DNA of 64,000 nt, from positions 2,666,001 to 2,730,000 of the forward strand of contig NZ_CP066362.1 in assembly GCF_030323865.1 (NCBI RefSeq). The letters run 5' to 3'. The notes under the pieces were generated by a model. That model saw nothing but the letters and a program-made list of their open reading frames with translations, did no database searches and had not been told where the DNA came from. Each line of letters opens with the position of its first letter. The first letter of the stretch is position 1. The stretch is from Pseudarthrobacter defluvii. GTDB lineage: Bacteria; Actinomycetota; Actinomycetes; Actinomycetales; Micrococcaceae. A program made the position numbers and the translations under genes. This document shows positions 53,882 through 62,199 of the stretch, piece after piece.

Positions 53882-56013
53882 AGGACGGAGCTTTCAGCCA
53901 GTACCCGGAGGACGTCTTCCCCGTACCTCTCCAGCTTGGAGGGACCCACGCCGGCGAGCCCGGACAGCTCCTCCAGCGACGCCGGCCGCGCCTCGGCTAT
54001 GGCCGTGAGGGTGGCATCGGTGAACACCACGAACGCCGGAACGTCCGCGGACTGCGCCACTTCCCGGCGCCAGCTGCGGAGGGCGTCGAAGGTCTGTTCC
54101 TCGTAGGTGGGCGGGCACGCGTTGCAGCGTCCCACCTTCCGTTCAGCTCCGGTGGCAAGCATGCTGCCGCAGACCCGGCAGACGGCGGGGGCGGCAGCCT
54201 TGCGGCGGGGCACCGTTCCCTTCCCCCGGGTACTTGAGCTTGCTACCGAGTCAGGCCGCAGGCCGTCAAGGAACCGGGACGGCTTGCGGTTGGCCCGGCC
54301 CCCGGGGGTCCTTGCCGTGCTCCATGAGAGGGACAGGTGTTCGCGGGCACGGGTGATCCCGACATACAGCAGGCGGCGTTCTTCATCCACCGATTCGGGC
54401 GAATCGGCGAAGGAAATAGGCATCAGCCCTTCGCTAAGGCCCACCAGGAAGACGGCATCCCATTCCAGGCCCTTGGCGGCATGGAGGGAGGCAAGCGTGA
54501 CGCCCTGCACGGTGGGCGCGTGCTGGGCGAGCGAGCGTTCCTGGAGTTCGTTAACGAAGTCCGCCAGGCCGAACTGGGCTCCGCGGTTCTGCACGAGCTC
54601 ATCGGCCAGCGCCACCAGGGCAGCCAGCGACTCCCAGCGTTCGCGCAGGGCGCCGCCACTGTGCGGCGCGGACTCGGTGTAGCCCAGGGAGGAAACGATG
54701 TCGCGCACCAGCTGCCCGAGAGGTTCGGGGGTATCCGTTTCGGACACAGCCCTGGTGGCTGCGCGGAGCTGGAGGATTGCGTCCCGAACCTCCTTGCGGG
54801 CAAAGAAGCGTTCACCGCCCCGAAGCTGGTAGCCAATGCCCGCCGCTGCCAGTGCCTGCTCGTACGCCTCGGACTGTCCGTTAGTGCGGAAAAGGACAGC
54901 CACCTGGCTGGCCGGAGTGCCGGCGTCGAGCAGTGCCTTGATCTTCTGCGCCACTGTGGCGGCTTCCGCTTCATCATCCGTGCACTCGGTGAACTGCGGT
55001 GCAGGCCCGGCAGGACGCTGGGCCACGAGCTGCAGGGGCGTGGCCCAGGCTGCGTCGGCGGCAGGCCCTCCGCTGGGGCGGCCGGCCAGCAGGTCATTGG
55101 CCAGTTTCACCACCTGCGGCGTTGAACGGTAGTCCCTGATGAGCTTGACTACATTGGCCTGCGGATAGCGGGCCTTGAAGTCCAGGAGGTGCCGGGGCGA
55201 TGCGCCGGTAAAGGAATAGATGGTCTGGCTGGCGTCGCCCACCACGCAGAGTTCGTCCCGCCCGCCGAGCCAGAGCTCCAGGAGCCGCTGCTGCAGCGGT
55301 GACACGTCCTGGTATTCGTCCACCACGAAGTGCCGGTACTGTTCGCGAACGGTGGCGGCCACCCTTTCGTCCTCCTGCAGGATGCCCACCGTGATCAGCA
55401 GGACGTCCTCGAAGTCAATCACGTTGCGGTCGGTCTTAACGTCCTCATAGGCCTGGAAGACACGCGCCACCGCGGTGAGGTCGAACCCGCCGGGCGCGCC
55501 CCTCCCCTGGGCGTTTTCCAGGTAGTTGGCAGGTGTCAGCATTGACACCTTGGCCCACTCGATTTCCGAGGCAAGGTCGCGGATGGATGCGCGGTCGGTG
55601 CTGAGCCTGAGCCGGCGGGCCGCCTCCGCAAGCAGCTGGGCCTTGTGGTCCAGCAGGTTGGGCAGCGTGCCGCCTACAGCCTGCGGCCAAAAGAACTGCA
55701 ACTGCCGCAGGGCGGCCGCGTGGAAGGTCCGTGCCTGCACATTTCCCGCGCCGAGGTCCCGCAGGCGGCTGCGCATCTCAGCGGCGGCGCGGGCGGTGAA
55801 GGTGACTGCGAGGAGGCGCTGCGGGGTGTAGACCCCGGAGTGCACACCGTAGGCAATGCGGTGCGTGATGGCGCGGGTCTTTCCGGTTCCCGCCCCGGCC
55901 AGCACGCACAGCGGCCCGTTCAGGGTGCTGGCCACCTCACGCTGTTCGTCGTCCAGCCCTCCAAGGATCCGGTCCTCAAGGGAGCCTGATCCATCAAAAT
56001 TCTCTGTAGTCAC
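53878..56013 (-). CDS. uvrD2: ATP-dependent DNA helicase UvrD2
   Basis: 711 residues. Superfamily 1A helicase: Walker A AGAGTGKT at about 38-45, DEYQDVSPLQ (motif II), GDASQTIYSF (III), LIRDYRST (IV), VTLASLHAAKGLEWDAVFLVGLSEG (V) and LYVGITRAREHLSLSWS (VI). The mycobacterial UvrD2-specific parts are present: a tetracysteine CxxC (CRVCG ... CNACPPTY) and a C-terminal HRDC domain (ADVPAFVVFTDATL ... GLAGVGPSKLERYG). GTG 56013 start. It unwinds DNA 3'-5' in repair. Next to nudC as in mycobacteria. Confidence 0.96.
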   Translation of the reverse strand: MTTENFDGSGSLEDRILGGLDDEQREVASTLNGPLCVLAGAGTGKTRAITHRIAYGVHSGVYTPQRLLAVTFTARAAAEMRSRLRDLGAGNVQARTFHAAALRQLQFFWPQAVGGTLPNLLDHKAQLLAEAARRLRLSTDRASIRDLASEIEWAKVSMLTPANYLENAQGRGAPGGFDLTAVARVFQAYEDVKTDRNVIDFEDVLLITVGILQEDERVAATVREQYRHFVVDEYQDVSPLQQRLLELWLGGRDELCVVGDASQTIYSFTGASPRHLLDFKARYPQANVVKLIRDYRSTPQVVKLANDLLAGRPSGGPAADAAWATPLQLVAQRPAGPAPQFTECTDDEAEAATVAQKIKALLDAGTPASQVAVLFRTNGQSEAYEQALAAAGIGYQLRGGERFFARKEVRDAILQLRAATRAVSETDTPEPLGQLVRDIVSSLGYTESAPHSGGALRERWESLAALVALADELVQNRGAQFGLADFVNELQERSLAQHAPTVQGVTLASLHAAKGLEWDAVFLVGLSEGLMPISFADSPESVDEERRLLYVGITRAREHLSLSWSTARTPGGRANRKPSRFLDGLRPDSVASSSTRGKGTVPRRKAAAPAVCRVCGSMLATGAERKVGRCNACPPTYEEQTFDALRSWRREVAQSADVPAFVVFTDATLTAIAEARPASLEELSGLAGVGPSKLERYGEDVLRVLAESSVL

Positions 56014-56068
56014 TTCTGCTGCTTTGTTTCTCGACTACCGCGTGCTGGTGTCTGGTGGATGGAATAAC

Positions 56069-57091
56069 TTAGGCGCCGGCCAGGTCCTGGATCCGGCCGC
56101 CGTACCAGTGCTCAATCAGCGAGCGGGCGATGGAGAGCCTGGTGGAAATGGTGATCTCCCCGCTGAGCACCGCCTCCTGGAGTTCGTCGCGGCTGAACCA
56201 GCGCGCCCTGGTGACCTCCACGCCGTCGGGCGTTGCCTCAGCGTCGTCGGTAACGGCGGTAAATCCAAGCATAAGGGAGGCCGGGAACGGCCACGACTGG
56301 GAGCCCAGGTACTGGCAGGCGGTGACACGCACTCCCACCTCTTCCTGGATCTCGCGGACCACCGCTTCCTCGAGCGACTCCCCGGGCTCAACGAATCCGG
56401 CCAGGGTGGAGTAGTTCCGTGCATCCAGGGGGCCGCCGCCGCCCAGGAGCAGCCTGCCGTCCGGGCCTACCACCGTGACAATGATGGCGGGGTCGGTCCG
56501 GGGAAAATGCTCGGAGTTGTCTGCCGGGCACCGGCGCACCCAGCCGCCGGCTTCCACCTGGGTGGGTGTGCCGCAGCGGGGGCAGTGGGTGTGGGCTGCG
56601 TGCCAGTTGGCGATGGCGCTGGACTCCACGAAAAGGGCAGTGGAAGTGGCGGTCAATCCTGCCGCGACCTCCCTGAACCCGGCCCAGGCTGCATCGGCGG
56701 GAATCCCGGCAGTGCCTGGCTCCGCGGGTTCAGGCAGTACGAACAGCAGCAGTTCGGTACCGGCTGGGAGATCGGCGTCGGGTAGTGCCGACCCCAGGTA
56801 CACGATGAGCTCCGGCGCGGATCCTGCCTCCGTGAGTTCCGCAAGGAGGTCCCTGGCCCCGGTCAGGACCAGGTTGCTGCCCCGCACCAGTCCCTGGCGC
56901 CGGGACAAGACTGCGGCCACCGCCTCCGGACCGGCCAGCAACTCATCGACCATGCCGGGCCGGCCGCGAACGGCAGATCCGCGGTCCACCAGGGCCGGCC
57001 GCACAGGGAGCAGGGTGTCAACAAGGTGGTTTGCCGGCAGTGGTGCAGGCACAGCCTGGTGGACGGGTGTTATGGACTCCGTGTGGCTCAT
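56069..57091 (-). CDS. nudC: NADH pyrophosphatase NudC (NUDIX)
   Basis: 340 residues. The NUDIX box is GFVEPGESLEEAVVREIQEE and continues EVGV; the NudC-specific SQxWPFPxS is seen as SQSWPFPASLMLGF. The zinc ribbon has CPRCG and a third Cys (RRCPADNSEHFPR), but the fourth cysteine is missing and a His stands nearby. It hydrolyses NADH and may de-cap NAD-capped RNA. TACGGT lies six bases before ATG 57091, divergent from the phosphotransferase-like gene. Confidence 0.95.
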   Translation of the reverse strand: MSHTESITPVHQAVPAPLPANHLVDTLLPVRPALVDRGSAVRGRPGMVDELLAGPEAVAAVLSRRQGLVRGSNLVLTGARDLLAELTEAGSAPELIVYLGSALPDADLPAGTELLLFVLPEPAEPGTAGIPADAAWAGFREVAAGLTATSTALFVESSAIANWHAAHTHCPRCGTPTQVEAGGWVRRCPADNSEHFPRTDPAIIVTVVGPDGRLLLGGGGPLDARNYSTLAGFVEPGESLEEAVVREIQEEVGVRVTACQYLGSQSWPFPASLMLGFTAVTDDAEATPDGVEVTRARWFSRDELQEAVLSGEITISTRLSIARSLIEHWYGGRIQDLAGA

Positions 57092-57097
57092 GGTTCC

Positions 57098-57103
57098 ACC
57101 GTA
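57098..57103 (-). promoter_or_regulatory. Candidate leaderless -10 (TACGGT)
   Basis: Hexamer ending six bases before ATG 57091 of nudC. GTGAAA, 17 bases further upstream, is a weak -35 (4 of 6). Confidence 0.5.
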
Positions 57104-57221
57104 CTGACTGCCACCGACATTTCACATTTCCCGGGCAATCGCCTGCGGGGGTGCCCCCCCCTATTTGCAGCTATCTCAAGACTCGCCGCGGCCGGACCGC
57201 CTTCTGGGACGGCGCGCAACT

Positions 57222-57227
57222 TACCGT
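57222..57227 (+). promoter_or_regulatory. Candidate leaderless -10 (TACCGT)
   Basis: Hexamer ending six bases before GTG 57234. Identical to the one before the photolyase gene. Confidence 0.45.
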
Positions 57228-57233
57228 GGAACG

Positions 57234-58592
57234 GTGAGAAGAAAACCGATTGAACTGGCGGCGATTGCAACCGCGGCAGTCCCCGGACTGACCCCGACGG
57301 CCGTTAGCTCTGCGCCGGATGATCCCGCGGACTTCGACTCAGCCCTGCTCCTAGACTCCGAGGGAAAGCGCTGGCGGGTCCGGTCGCCGCGGCACGCCGA
57401 GGCCAGCGCCCGGCTGGAAACGGAATTCCTGGTGCTGCGGGCTTTCGCGCCCGGGGTGCGGGCGGAACTGCCGTTCCTCATGCCGACTGTGGCCGGCAGC
57501 GTCCGCCTGGGGACCCTGAGCACTTTCGTTTACTCGCACCTGTCCGGCAGTACGCGCAGCGTGGAGGAACTCACCTCGGGCCCGGCCGGCCTGGGCCGCG
57601 AGATCGGCTCCGCCCTGGCGGCGATCCATGACCTGCCGCGGTCACTGGTCAGCAACGCCGACCTTCCCAGCTACACCCCCAACGAATTCCGCCAGCGGAG
57701 GCTGAACGAACTGGACCAGGCAGCAACCACCGGGCGAATTCCTGCCACGCTGCTGCGCCGGTGGGAACACGCCATGGAGGACGTGTCCCTGTGGCGATTC
57801 AACCCCTGCGTGGTCCACGGCGACCTGCACGAGGACAACCTTTTGGTGGAGTCCGGACGGGTTACCGCAGTCACCGGCTGGACCGATCTGCGCATCGGCG
57901 ATCCTGCCGACGACTTTGCCTGGCTCGTGGCGTCCAACGAGCAGGACTTCATTGACACCGTGCTGGCGGCCTACACGTCCAGCCGGCGGGACGTGCCGGA
58001 CCAGCACCTACTGCGCCGGGCCGCCCTGTCCGCGGAGTTCGCCCTGGCGCAGTACCTGGTCAAGGGCCTGGCCGCGGGTGACGCGGAAATGGTCACCGAA
58101 GCGGAGGGGATGCTGGAAAGCCTCGCCAGCGACATCGCCGAGTACGGCGGGCAGCCGATCAGCGTTGAGCCGCTGCCGGCCAAGAATGGGCCGGAGACTT
58201 CTGGAGCAGCAACGGCTGGTGGGGCTTCCGGGACAGCCCATGTAACGGGGAGCGGCAGTTCCGCCGTAACTCCCGCCGTTACCGTCATCCCCGTCCCCGC
58301 GCAAGCCGGCCCTGGCCAACCTGGTCCCGCCAGTCCTGCCGCTGCCCAACCTGGCACCAGCAGCCTCGAGGCTGCCCAACCTGCCGTACCGGCACAACCC
58401 GCCGCTGGCAGCCAGCCGGCTGCCCAAGCGGAGCCGGTCGTGCATGCCCGTCCTGCCGTTCAGGTGGCCCCCATTCCGGTGGAACCGCCCGCTGCCGAAA
58501 GCAAAGCCCAGGCGGGGCAGGAGCAGGAAGAGAAGGGTCCGGACGACACGTCAACAGCCGCTATCTCGGTCATAAACGTCAAACAGGGCTGA
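57234..58592 (+). CDS. Phosphotransferase-fold protein (APH/choline kinase-like), possibly a pseudokinase
   Basis: 452 residues from GTG 57234. APH-like fold: catalytic loop VVHGDLHEDNLL (His195, Asp197, Asn202) is intact. The metal-binding segment that usually reads IDWxDxxxGDPAxDLA is VTGWTDLRIGDPADDFA here: the Mg-binding Asp (IDW) is Gly215, although the flanking GDPADDF is kept. The last 120 residues are a repetitive Ala/Pro/Gln/Val linker (GQPGPASPAAAQPGTSS type) with no fold. Often annotated macrolide or aminoglycoside phosphotransferase; resistance cannot be inferred. Convergent with adnB, 76 bases away. Confidence 0.8.
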   Translation: MRRKPIELAAIATAAVPGLTPTAVSSAPDDPADFDSALLLDSEGKRWRVRSPRHAEASARLETEFLVLRAFAPGVRAELPFLMPTVAGSVRLGTLSTFVYSHLSGSTRSVEELTSGPAGLGREIGSALAAIHDLPRSLVSNADLPSYTPNEFRQRRLNELDQAATTGRIPATLLRRWEHAMEDVSLWRFNPCVVHGDLHEDNLLVESGRVTAVTGWTDLRIGDPADDFAWLVASNEQDFIDTVLAAYTSSRRDVPDQHLLRRAALSAEFALAQYLVKGLAAGDAEMVTEAEGMLESLASDIAEYGGQPISVEPLPAKNGPETSGAATAGGASGTAHVTGSGSSAVTPAVTVIPVPAQAGPGQPGPASPAAAQPGTSSLEAAQPAVPAQPAAGSQPAAQAEPVVHARPAVQVAPIPVEPPAAESKAQAGQEQEEKGPDDTSTAAISVINVKQG

Positions 58593-58668
58593 GCTTCGCG
58601 CGGAACTGCTCTTGCGCCGGCCCTGGAGCTGGCGCCCGCGCCTTGGTACCGGGCCTAACCTGCGCGTC

Positions 58669-61600
58669 CTAGGGTTGGCTGAGCGCCGCGGCGACGATTC
58701 CTTCCAGCTCGGCGGCCGTTCCCAGGTCGTGCGGCCGGACCACGGCGTTATCGGCAACGTAGAAGAACGCGGCCCGCACATCCTCCAGCGGCACATTCTT
58801 CAGTCGCGCCCACGCCAGCCGGTACACCGCGAGTTGGATTGAACGGGTCTTCAGCTGTGCCCCGGACGGGCGGCGTCCGGTCTTCCAGTCCACCAGGTCC
58901 CAACGGCCGTCCGCGTCCTGGAAGACTGCATCGGCCCGTCCGCGGACCACTACCTCGCCCACCCTGGTTTCCACTGGGACCTCAACGAACGCGGGCGACC
59001 TGTCAGCCCACGGGGAAGCCTTGAAGGTGGCCACCATCTCGTCGAGGTTGTAAGCGGCGTCGATGTGGTCGTCTGAACCCGGCGCTTCACCGAGGTCCAG
59101 CATCCCTGCCGTTCCAAAGTACTCCTCAACCCAGGCATGGAAGGCCGTTCCCTTGCGCGCCGACATACCTGGTTCACGGGGCACGGGCCGGCGCAGCCGC
59201 CCCACTACAGCGTGGGGGTCGTCGCCGAGGTCAACCAGGGTTGAAGCGGAGATATGGGTGGGCAGGTGCACATCCTGGCCGCTGGACCTTCTTGCCCTGC
59301 GCTCAAGCAGCAAGGCCGCTTCACGGGCCCAGCCCGCCGCGGCCCCCGTAAGTTCCGGCCGGACCCCAGGCAGTGAACTGCTCCCCTGCCCCGGGATGTT
59401 GTGCTGCCCTGCCCACTCCCCGGGAGCCGGTTTGCCGGCGCCTGGCTCCAGAATCCCCAGCACGCGCTGGGCGGCTGCTTCCATGGCTGTCCGGCGTCCG
59501 CTGGCCAGGCGCAGGCGTTCACCGCTCCGCGGGTCCACCGGACCTTCCAGTGGATCGTACGGCCAGCGTGCTTCTTCTGTTTCGAGGGTCAGCGGGCTCT
59601 GGTCAGGAAGAGCAGCTTCTTCCAGCGACAGTGGGTGGACCACCGCGTTCGGAGGCGAGGCACCGCCCGCCCGCTGCGTCAAGGTTTCAAGCTCGGCAAG
59701 GAACGGTGACATCTCCGCCCGCCCGGCCCGCGAACCAACCCAGGCGGCGCTGGATACCCACAGCACGTGCTTGGCCCTGGTATAGGCGACATAGGCCAGG
59801 CGCCGTTCCTCCGACTCGCCGTGCGCCTGTACGCCGGCCTTGTAGTCCTTCTCGGCGTCCAGCCAGCCCTTCTGGTCCGGCTGGTCAAGGTCCCACTGGG
59901 GCAGGTCCGCCCGGTCCCCGCGCAGGGGCCACGGCAGCGCGGCGGCACCACTGCTCCAGCGGGAGTCCCTGTCGCTGGGGAAGGCGCCCGCGTTCATTCC
60001 GGGCACAAACACCACGTCCCATTCCAGGCCCTTGGATGCGTGCACGGTCAGCAGCTGCACCGCTTCCCGGTTAACGTCACTGGCGGGCGCTTCCAGCCCG
60101 TTCTCTTCCGCCGACGCAGCCTCCAGCCAGGACAGGAACGCGAGGATGTCCACCCGCTGGGAGGTACGGAGGAAACCGGCAGCTGCATCCTGGAAGGCGT
60201 CGAGGTTGCGGCGCGCCTGGTGGATGCTGATCCCCGGGCGGGCCGCCACCTCGATATCCAGCAGCATGGCCCTCTCCACCTCACCCAGAAGTGTGGTGAG
60301 ATCGTCGCCCAGATAGGCCCGCAGTTGCCGCAGCTCGATCGACAAGCGCGACAACCGGCTGCGCGCCCCCGTGCTGAGGGCACGGCCATTTGGCGACGTC
60401 CACCCGTCCCGGGGCAGGAAGTCCAACGCTTCGACCAGGCTGGCGCCGTCAGTCAGGTCGCCTTCGAGGATTGGCGCGTCCGCCTCGTCGCTGTCGGTGT
60501 CGGGGTTGTCAACGTCGAAGCCCTGTGCTGCCCTCTCCCGGTGCCGGGCCAGCTGGCCCGACCAGTCGCGCAATGCCATGAGGTCGGCGGGACCTATCCG
60601 CCACCGGGCGCCGGCAAGCAGCCGCATCAGGGCGTCGGAGCGGCCCGGATCGGCAAGCACCCGCAAGGTGGCCACAAGGTCGACGATCTCCGGGGTGTCC
60701 AGGAGCCCCCCAAGACCCACGATTTCGTATGGGATGCCCCGGGCTTCGAACTGCCGCCGGACGGTCTCCATTTGGGCTCGCCTGCGGCACAGCACCGCGA
60801 TGGCCGGAGGCTCGGCAGTGCCGTCTGGCTTGAGCTCAAAGTCGGTGACCCGATATTTGAGGACGTCGTCGGCCAAGGCTGCGGCTTCCTCAACGTCGCT
60901 GGCAAAACGGCCAACCACCACAGTCCCCTCCACGGCAAATGGACTCGGCTGCAATGGAGGGACCTCAGCGGCGGCGGCCTTGCCCCCGGCAGGTCCGTTT
61001 TGTGCTGCTGCCCTGCCGAGGGACTGCGACATGACATTGGCTGCTCCAAGAATGGACCGGCCATTCCGCCATGCGGTTGTCAGGTAGGAGGTTGGAGCCG
61101 GCGCCCAACCTCCTCCAGGTTCCGTCTGCCCGGTGCGGACGGGGAACTCGCGGACAAAATGGAACAACTGTCCCGCGGAAGCCCCACGGAATCCATAGAT
61201 TGACTGGTTGGGGTCACCGACCGCTGTCACCGCGTGGCCGCCGCCGAAGAGACGGGAAAAGAGGACCAGCTGCGCGTAGGACGTGTCCTGGAACTCGTCC
61301 AGCAAAACCACCTTGTACCGCTGCCGCTCCATCTGAGCCGCCAACGGGACATCCTGCGCCACCTTGGCGGCGAGCGCCACCAGATCGCCGAAATCAAGTG
61401 CCCCGCGGGCACGTTTGGCTGCCGCGTAGCGGCCCACCATGTCAGCGACGCTTGCGCGGGTCCGCAGCATGCCCGCAAGGTCCGCGGCCGCTTTGGGCGG
61501 GTTCTTCATCTTGCCGGCCAGGTACGGCAGCGACTCAAACTCCGAAAGGCGCGCCATGAGCCACGCTTCGACATCTTCCGGTTCCTGGAGGTGTTCTGCG

Positions 61601-62199
61601 CACTCTCCCGCCAGCTGGATGACCGCTTTGACAAGGGTGGATTTCGCGGCCCGGAAGTGGGCGTATTCGCCATCGTAGGCCTCGACCACTTCGCTTGCCA
61701 GCTGCCAGGCCTGCGCTCCGCCCAGCAGCACCACGTCCCGCTCCACGCCAAGCCTCAGCCCGTAGTCCGAGACAATGCCGCTTGCGAACGAATGGTAGGT
61801 GGACACCTTGGGCTCCAGGGCGTCACTGCTGAGAAGGCCCTCGGGGAACATCCCCTTCACGGTGTCCTTGGCGGCGAGGCGCTGCAGGGCCAGAAGCTTT
61901 GACCTGATCCGGCTGGCCAGCTCGCCCGCAGCCTTGCGGGTGAAGGTCACGCCCAGGACCTCCTCCGGGGTGACCCAGCCGTTGGCCACCAGCCACACCA
62001 CCCTGTCCGCCATGGTGGCGGTCTTTCCCGAGCCCGCTCCCGCGATCACCAAGCGGGGTGCCAAGGGCGAGGAGATGATGGCGGATTGCTCGGGTGTAGG
62101 GGTGTTCTTTTCGCCGAGGAGCACGGAAAGTTCTTCCGGACTGAAGCGTACGGGCGGTGTAACCTGCGCCGCAGGCAGCGTGGAGAGTGCCTCGCTCAT
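58669..62199 (-). CDS. adnB: AdnB-type helicase-nuclease subunit
   Basis: 1176 residues from ATG 62199, which overlaps the adnA stop (ATGA). The UvrD-like motor has Walker A AGAGSGKT (53-60), LDEFQDTSYAQLVLF, DPNQSIYGFRGA, LLTVHASKGLEWDVVFV and YVAYTRAKHVLWVS. The C-terminal PD-(D/E)XK nuclease is seen as GRADAVFQDADGRWDLVDWKTGRRP, with the LDFGDL motif between motors. In mycobacteria AdnAB resects double-strand breaks. The order adnA-adnB-(spacer gene)-nudC-uvrD2 matches M. tuberculosis Rv3202c-Rv3198c. An N-terminal extension of the frame to 62253 is not needed. Confidence 0.92.
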   Translation of the reverse strand: MSEALSTLPAAQVTPPVRFSPEELSVLLGEKNTPTPEQSAIISSPLAPRLVIAGAGSGKTATMADRVVWLVANGWVTPEEVLGVTFTRKAAGELASRIRSKLLALQRLAAKDTVKGMFPEGLLSSDALEPKVSTYHSFASGIVSDYGLRLGVERDVVLLGGAQAWQLASEVVEAYDGEYAHFRAAKSTLVKAVIQLAGECAEHLQEPEDVEAWLMARLSEFESLPYLAGKMKNPPKAAADLAGMLRTRASVADMVGRYAAAKRARGALDFGDLVALAAKVAQDVPLAAQMERQRYKVVLLDEFQDTSYAQLVLFSRLFGGGHAVTAVGDPNQSIYGFRGASAGQLFHFVREFPVRTGQTEPGGGWAPAPTSYLTTAWRNGRSILGAANVMSQSLGRAAAQNGPAGGKAAAAEVPPLQPSPFAVEGTVVVGRFASDVEEAAALADDVLKYRVTDFELKPDGTAEPPAIAVLCRRRAQMETVRRQFEARGIPYEIVGLGGLLDTPEIVDLVATLRVLADPGRSDALMRLLAGARWRIGPADLMALRDWSGQLARHRERAAQGFDVDNPDTDSDEADAPILEGDLTDGASLVEALDFLPRDGWTSPNGRALSTGARSRLSRLSIELRQLRAYLGDDLTTLLGEVERAMLLDIEVAARPGISIHQARRNLDAFQDAAAGFLRTSQRVDILAFLSWLEAASAEENGLEAPASDVNREAVQLLTVHASKGLEWDVVFVPGMNAGAFPSDRDSRWSSGAAALPWPLRGDRADLPQWDLDQPDQKGWLDAEKDYKAGVQAHGESEERRLAYVAYTRAKHVLWVSSAAWVGSRAGRAEMSPFLAELETLTQRAGGASPPNAVVHPLSLEEAALPDQSPLTLETEEARWPYDPLEGPVDPRSGERLRLASGRRTAMEAAAQRVLGILEPGAGKPAPGEWAGQHNIPGQGSSSLPGVRPELTGAAAGWAREAALLLERRARRSSGQDVHLPTHISASTLVDLGDDPHAVVGRLRRPVPREPGMSARKGTAFHAWVEEYFGTAGMLDLGEAPGSDDHIDAAYNLDEMVATFKASPWADRSPAFVEVPVETRVGEVVVRGRADAVFQDADGRWDLVDWKTGRRPSGAQLKTRSIQLAVYRLAWARLKNVPLEDVRAAFFYVADNAVVRPHDLGTAAELEGIVAAALSQP

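Noticed and set aside
57234..58592. Antibiotic (macrolide/aminoglycoside) resistance gene
   Set aside because: Only the general APH fold is supported, the metal Asp is missing and the context is core genome; no resistance signature.
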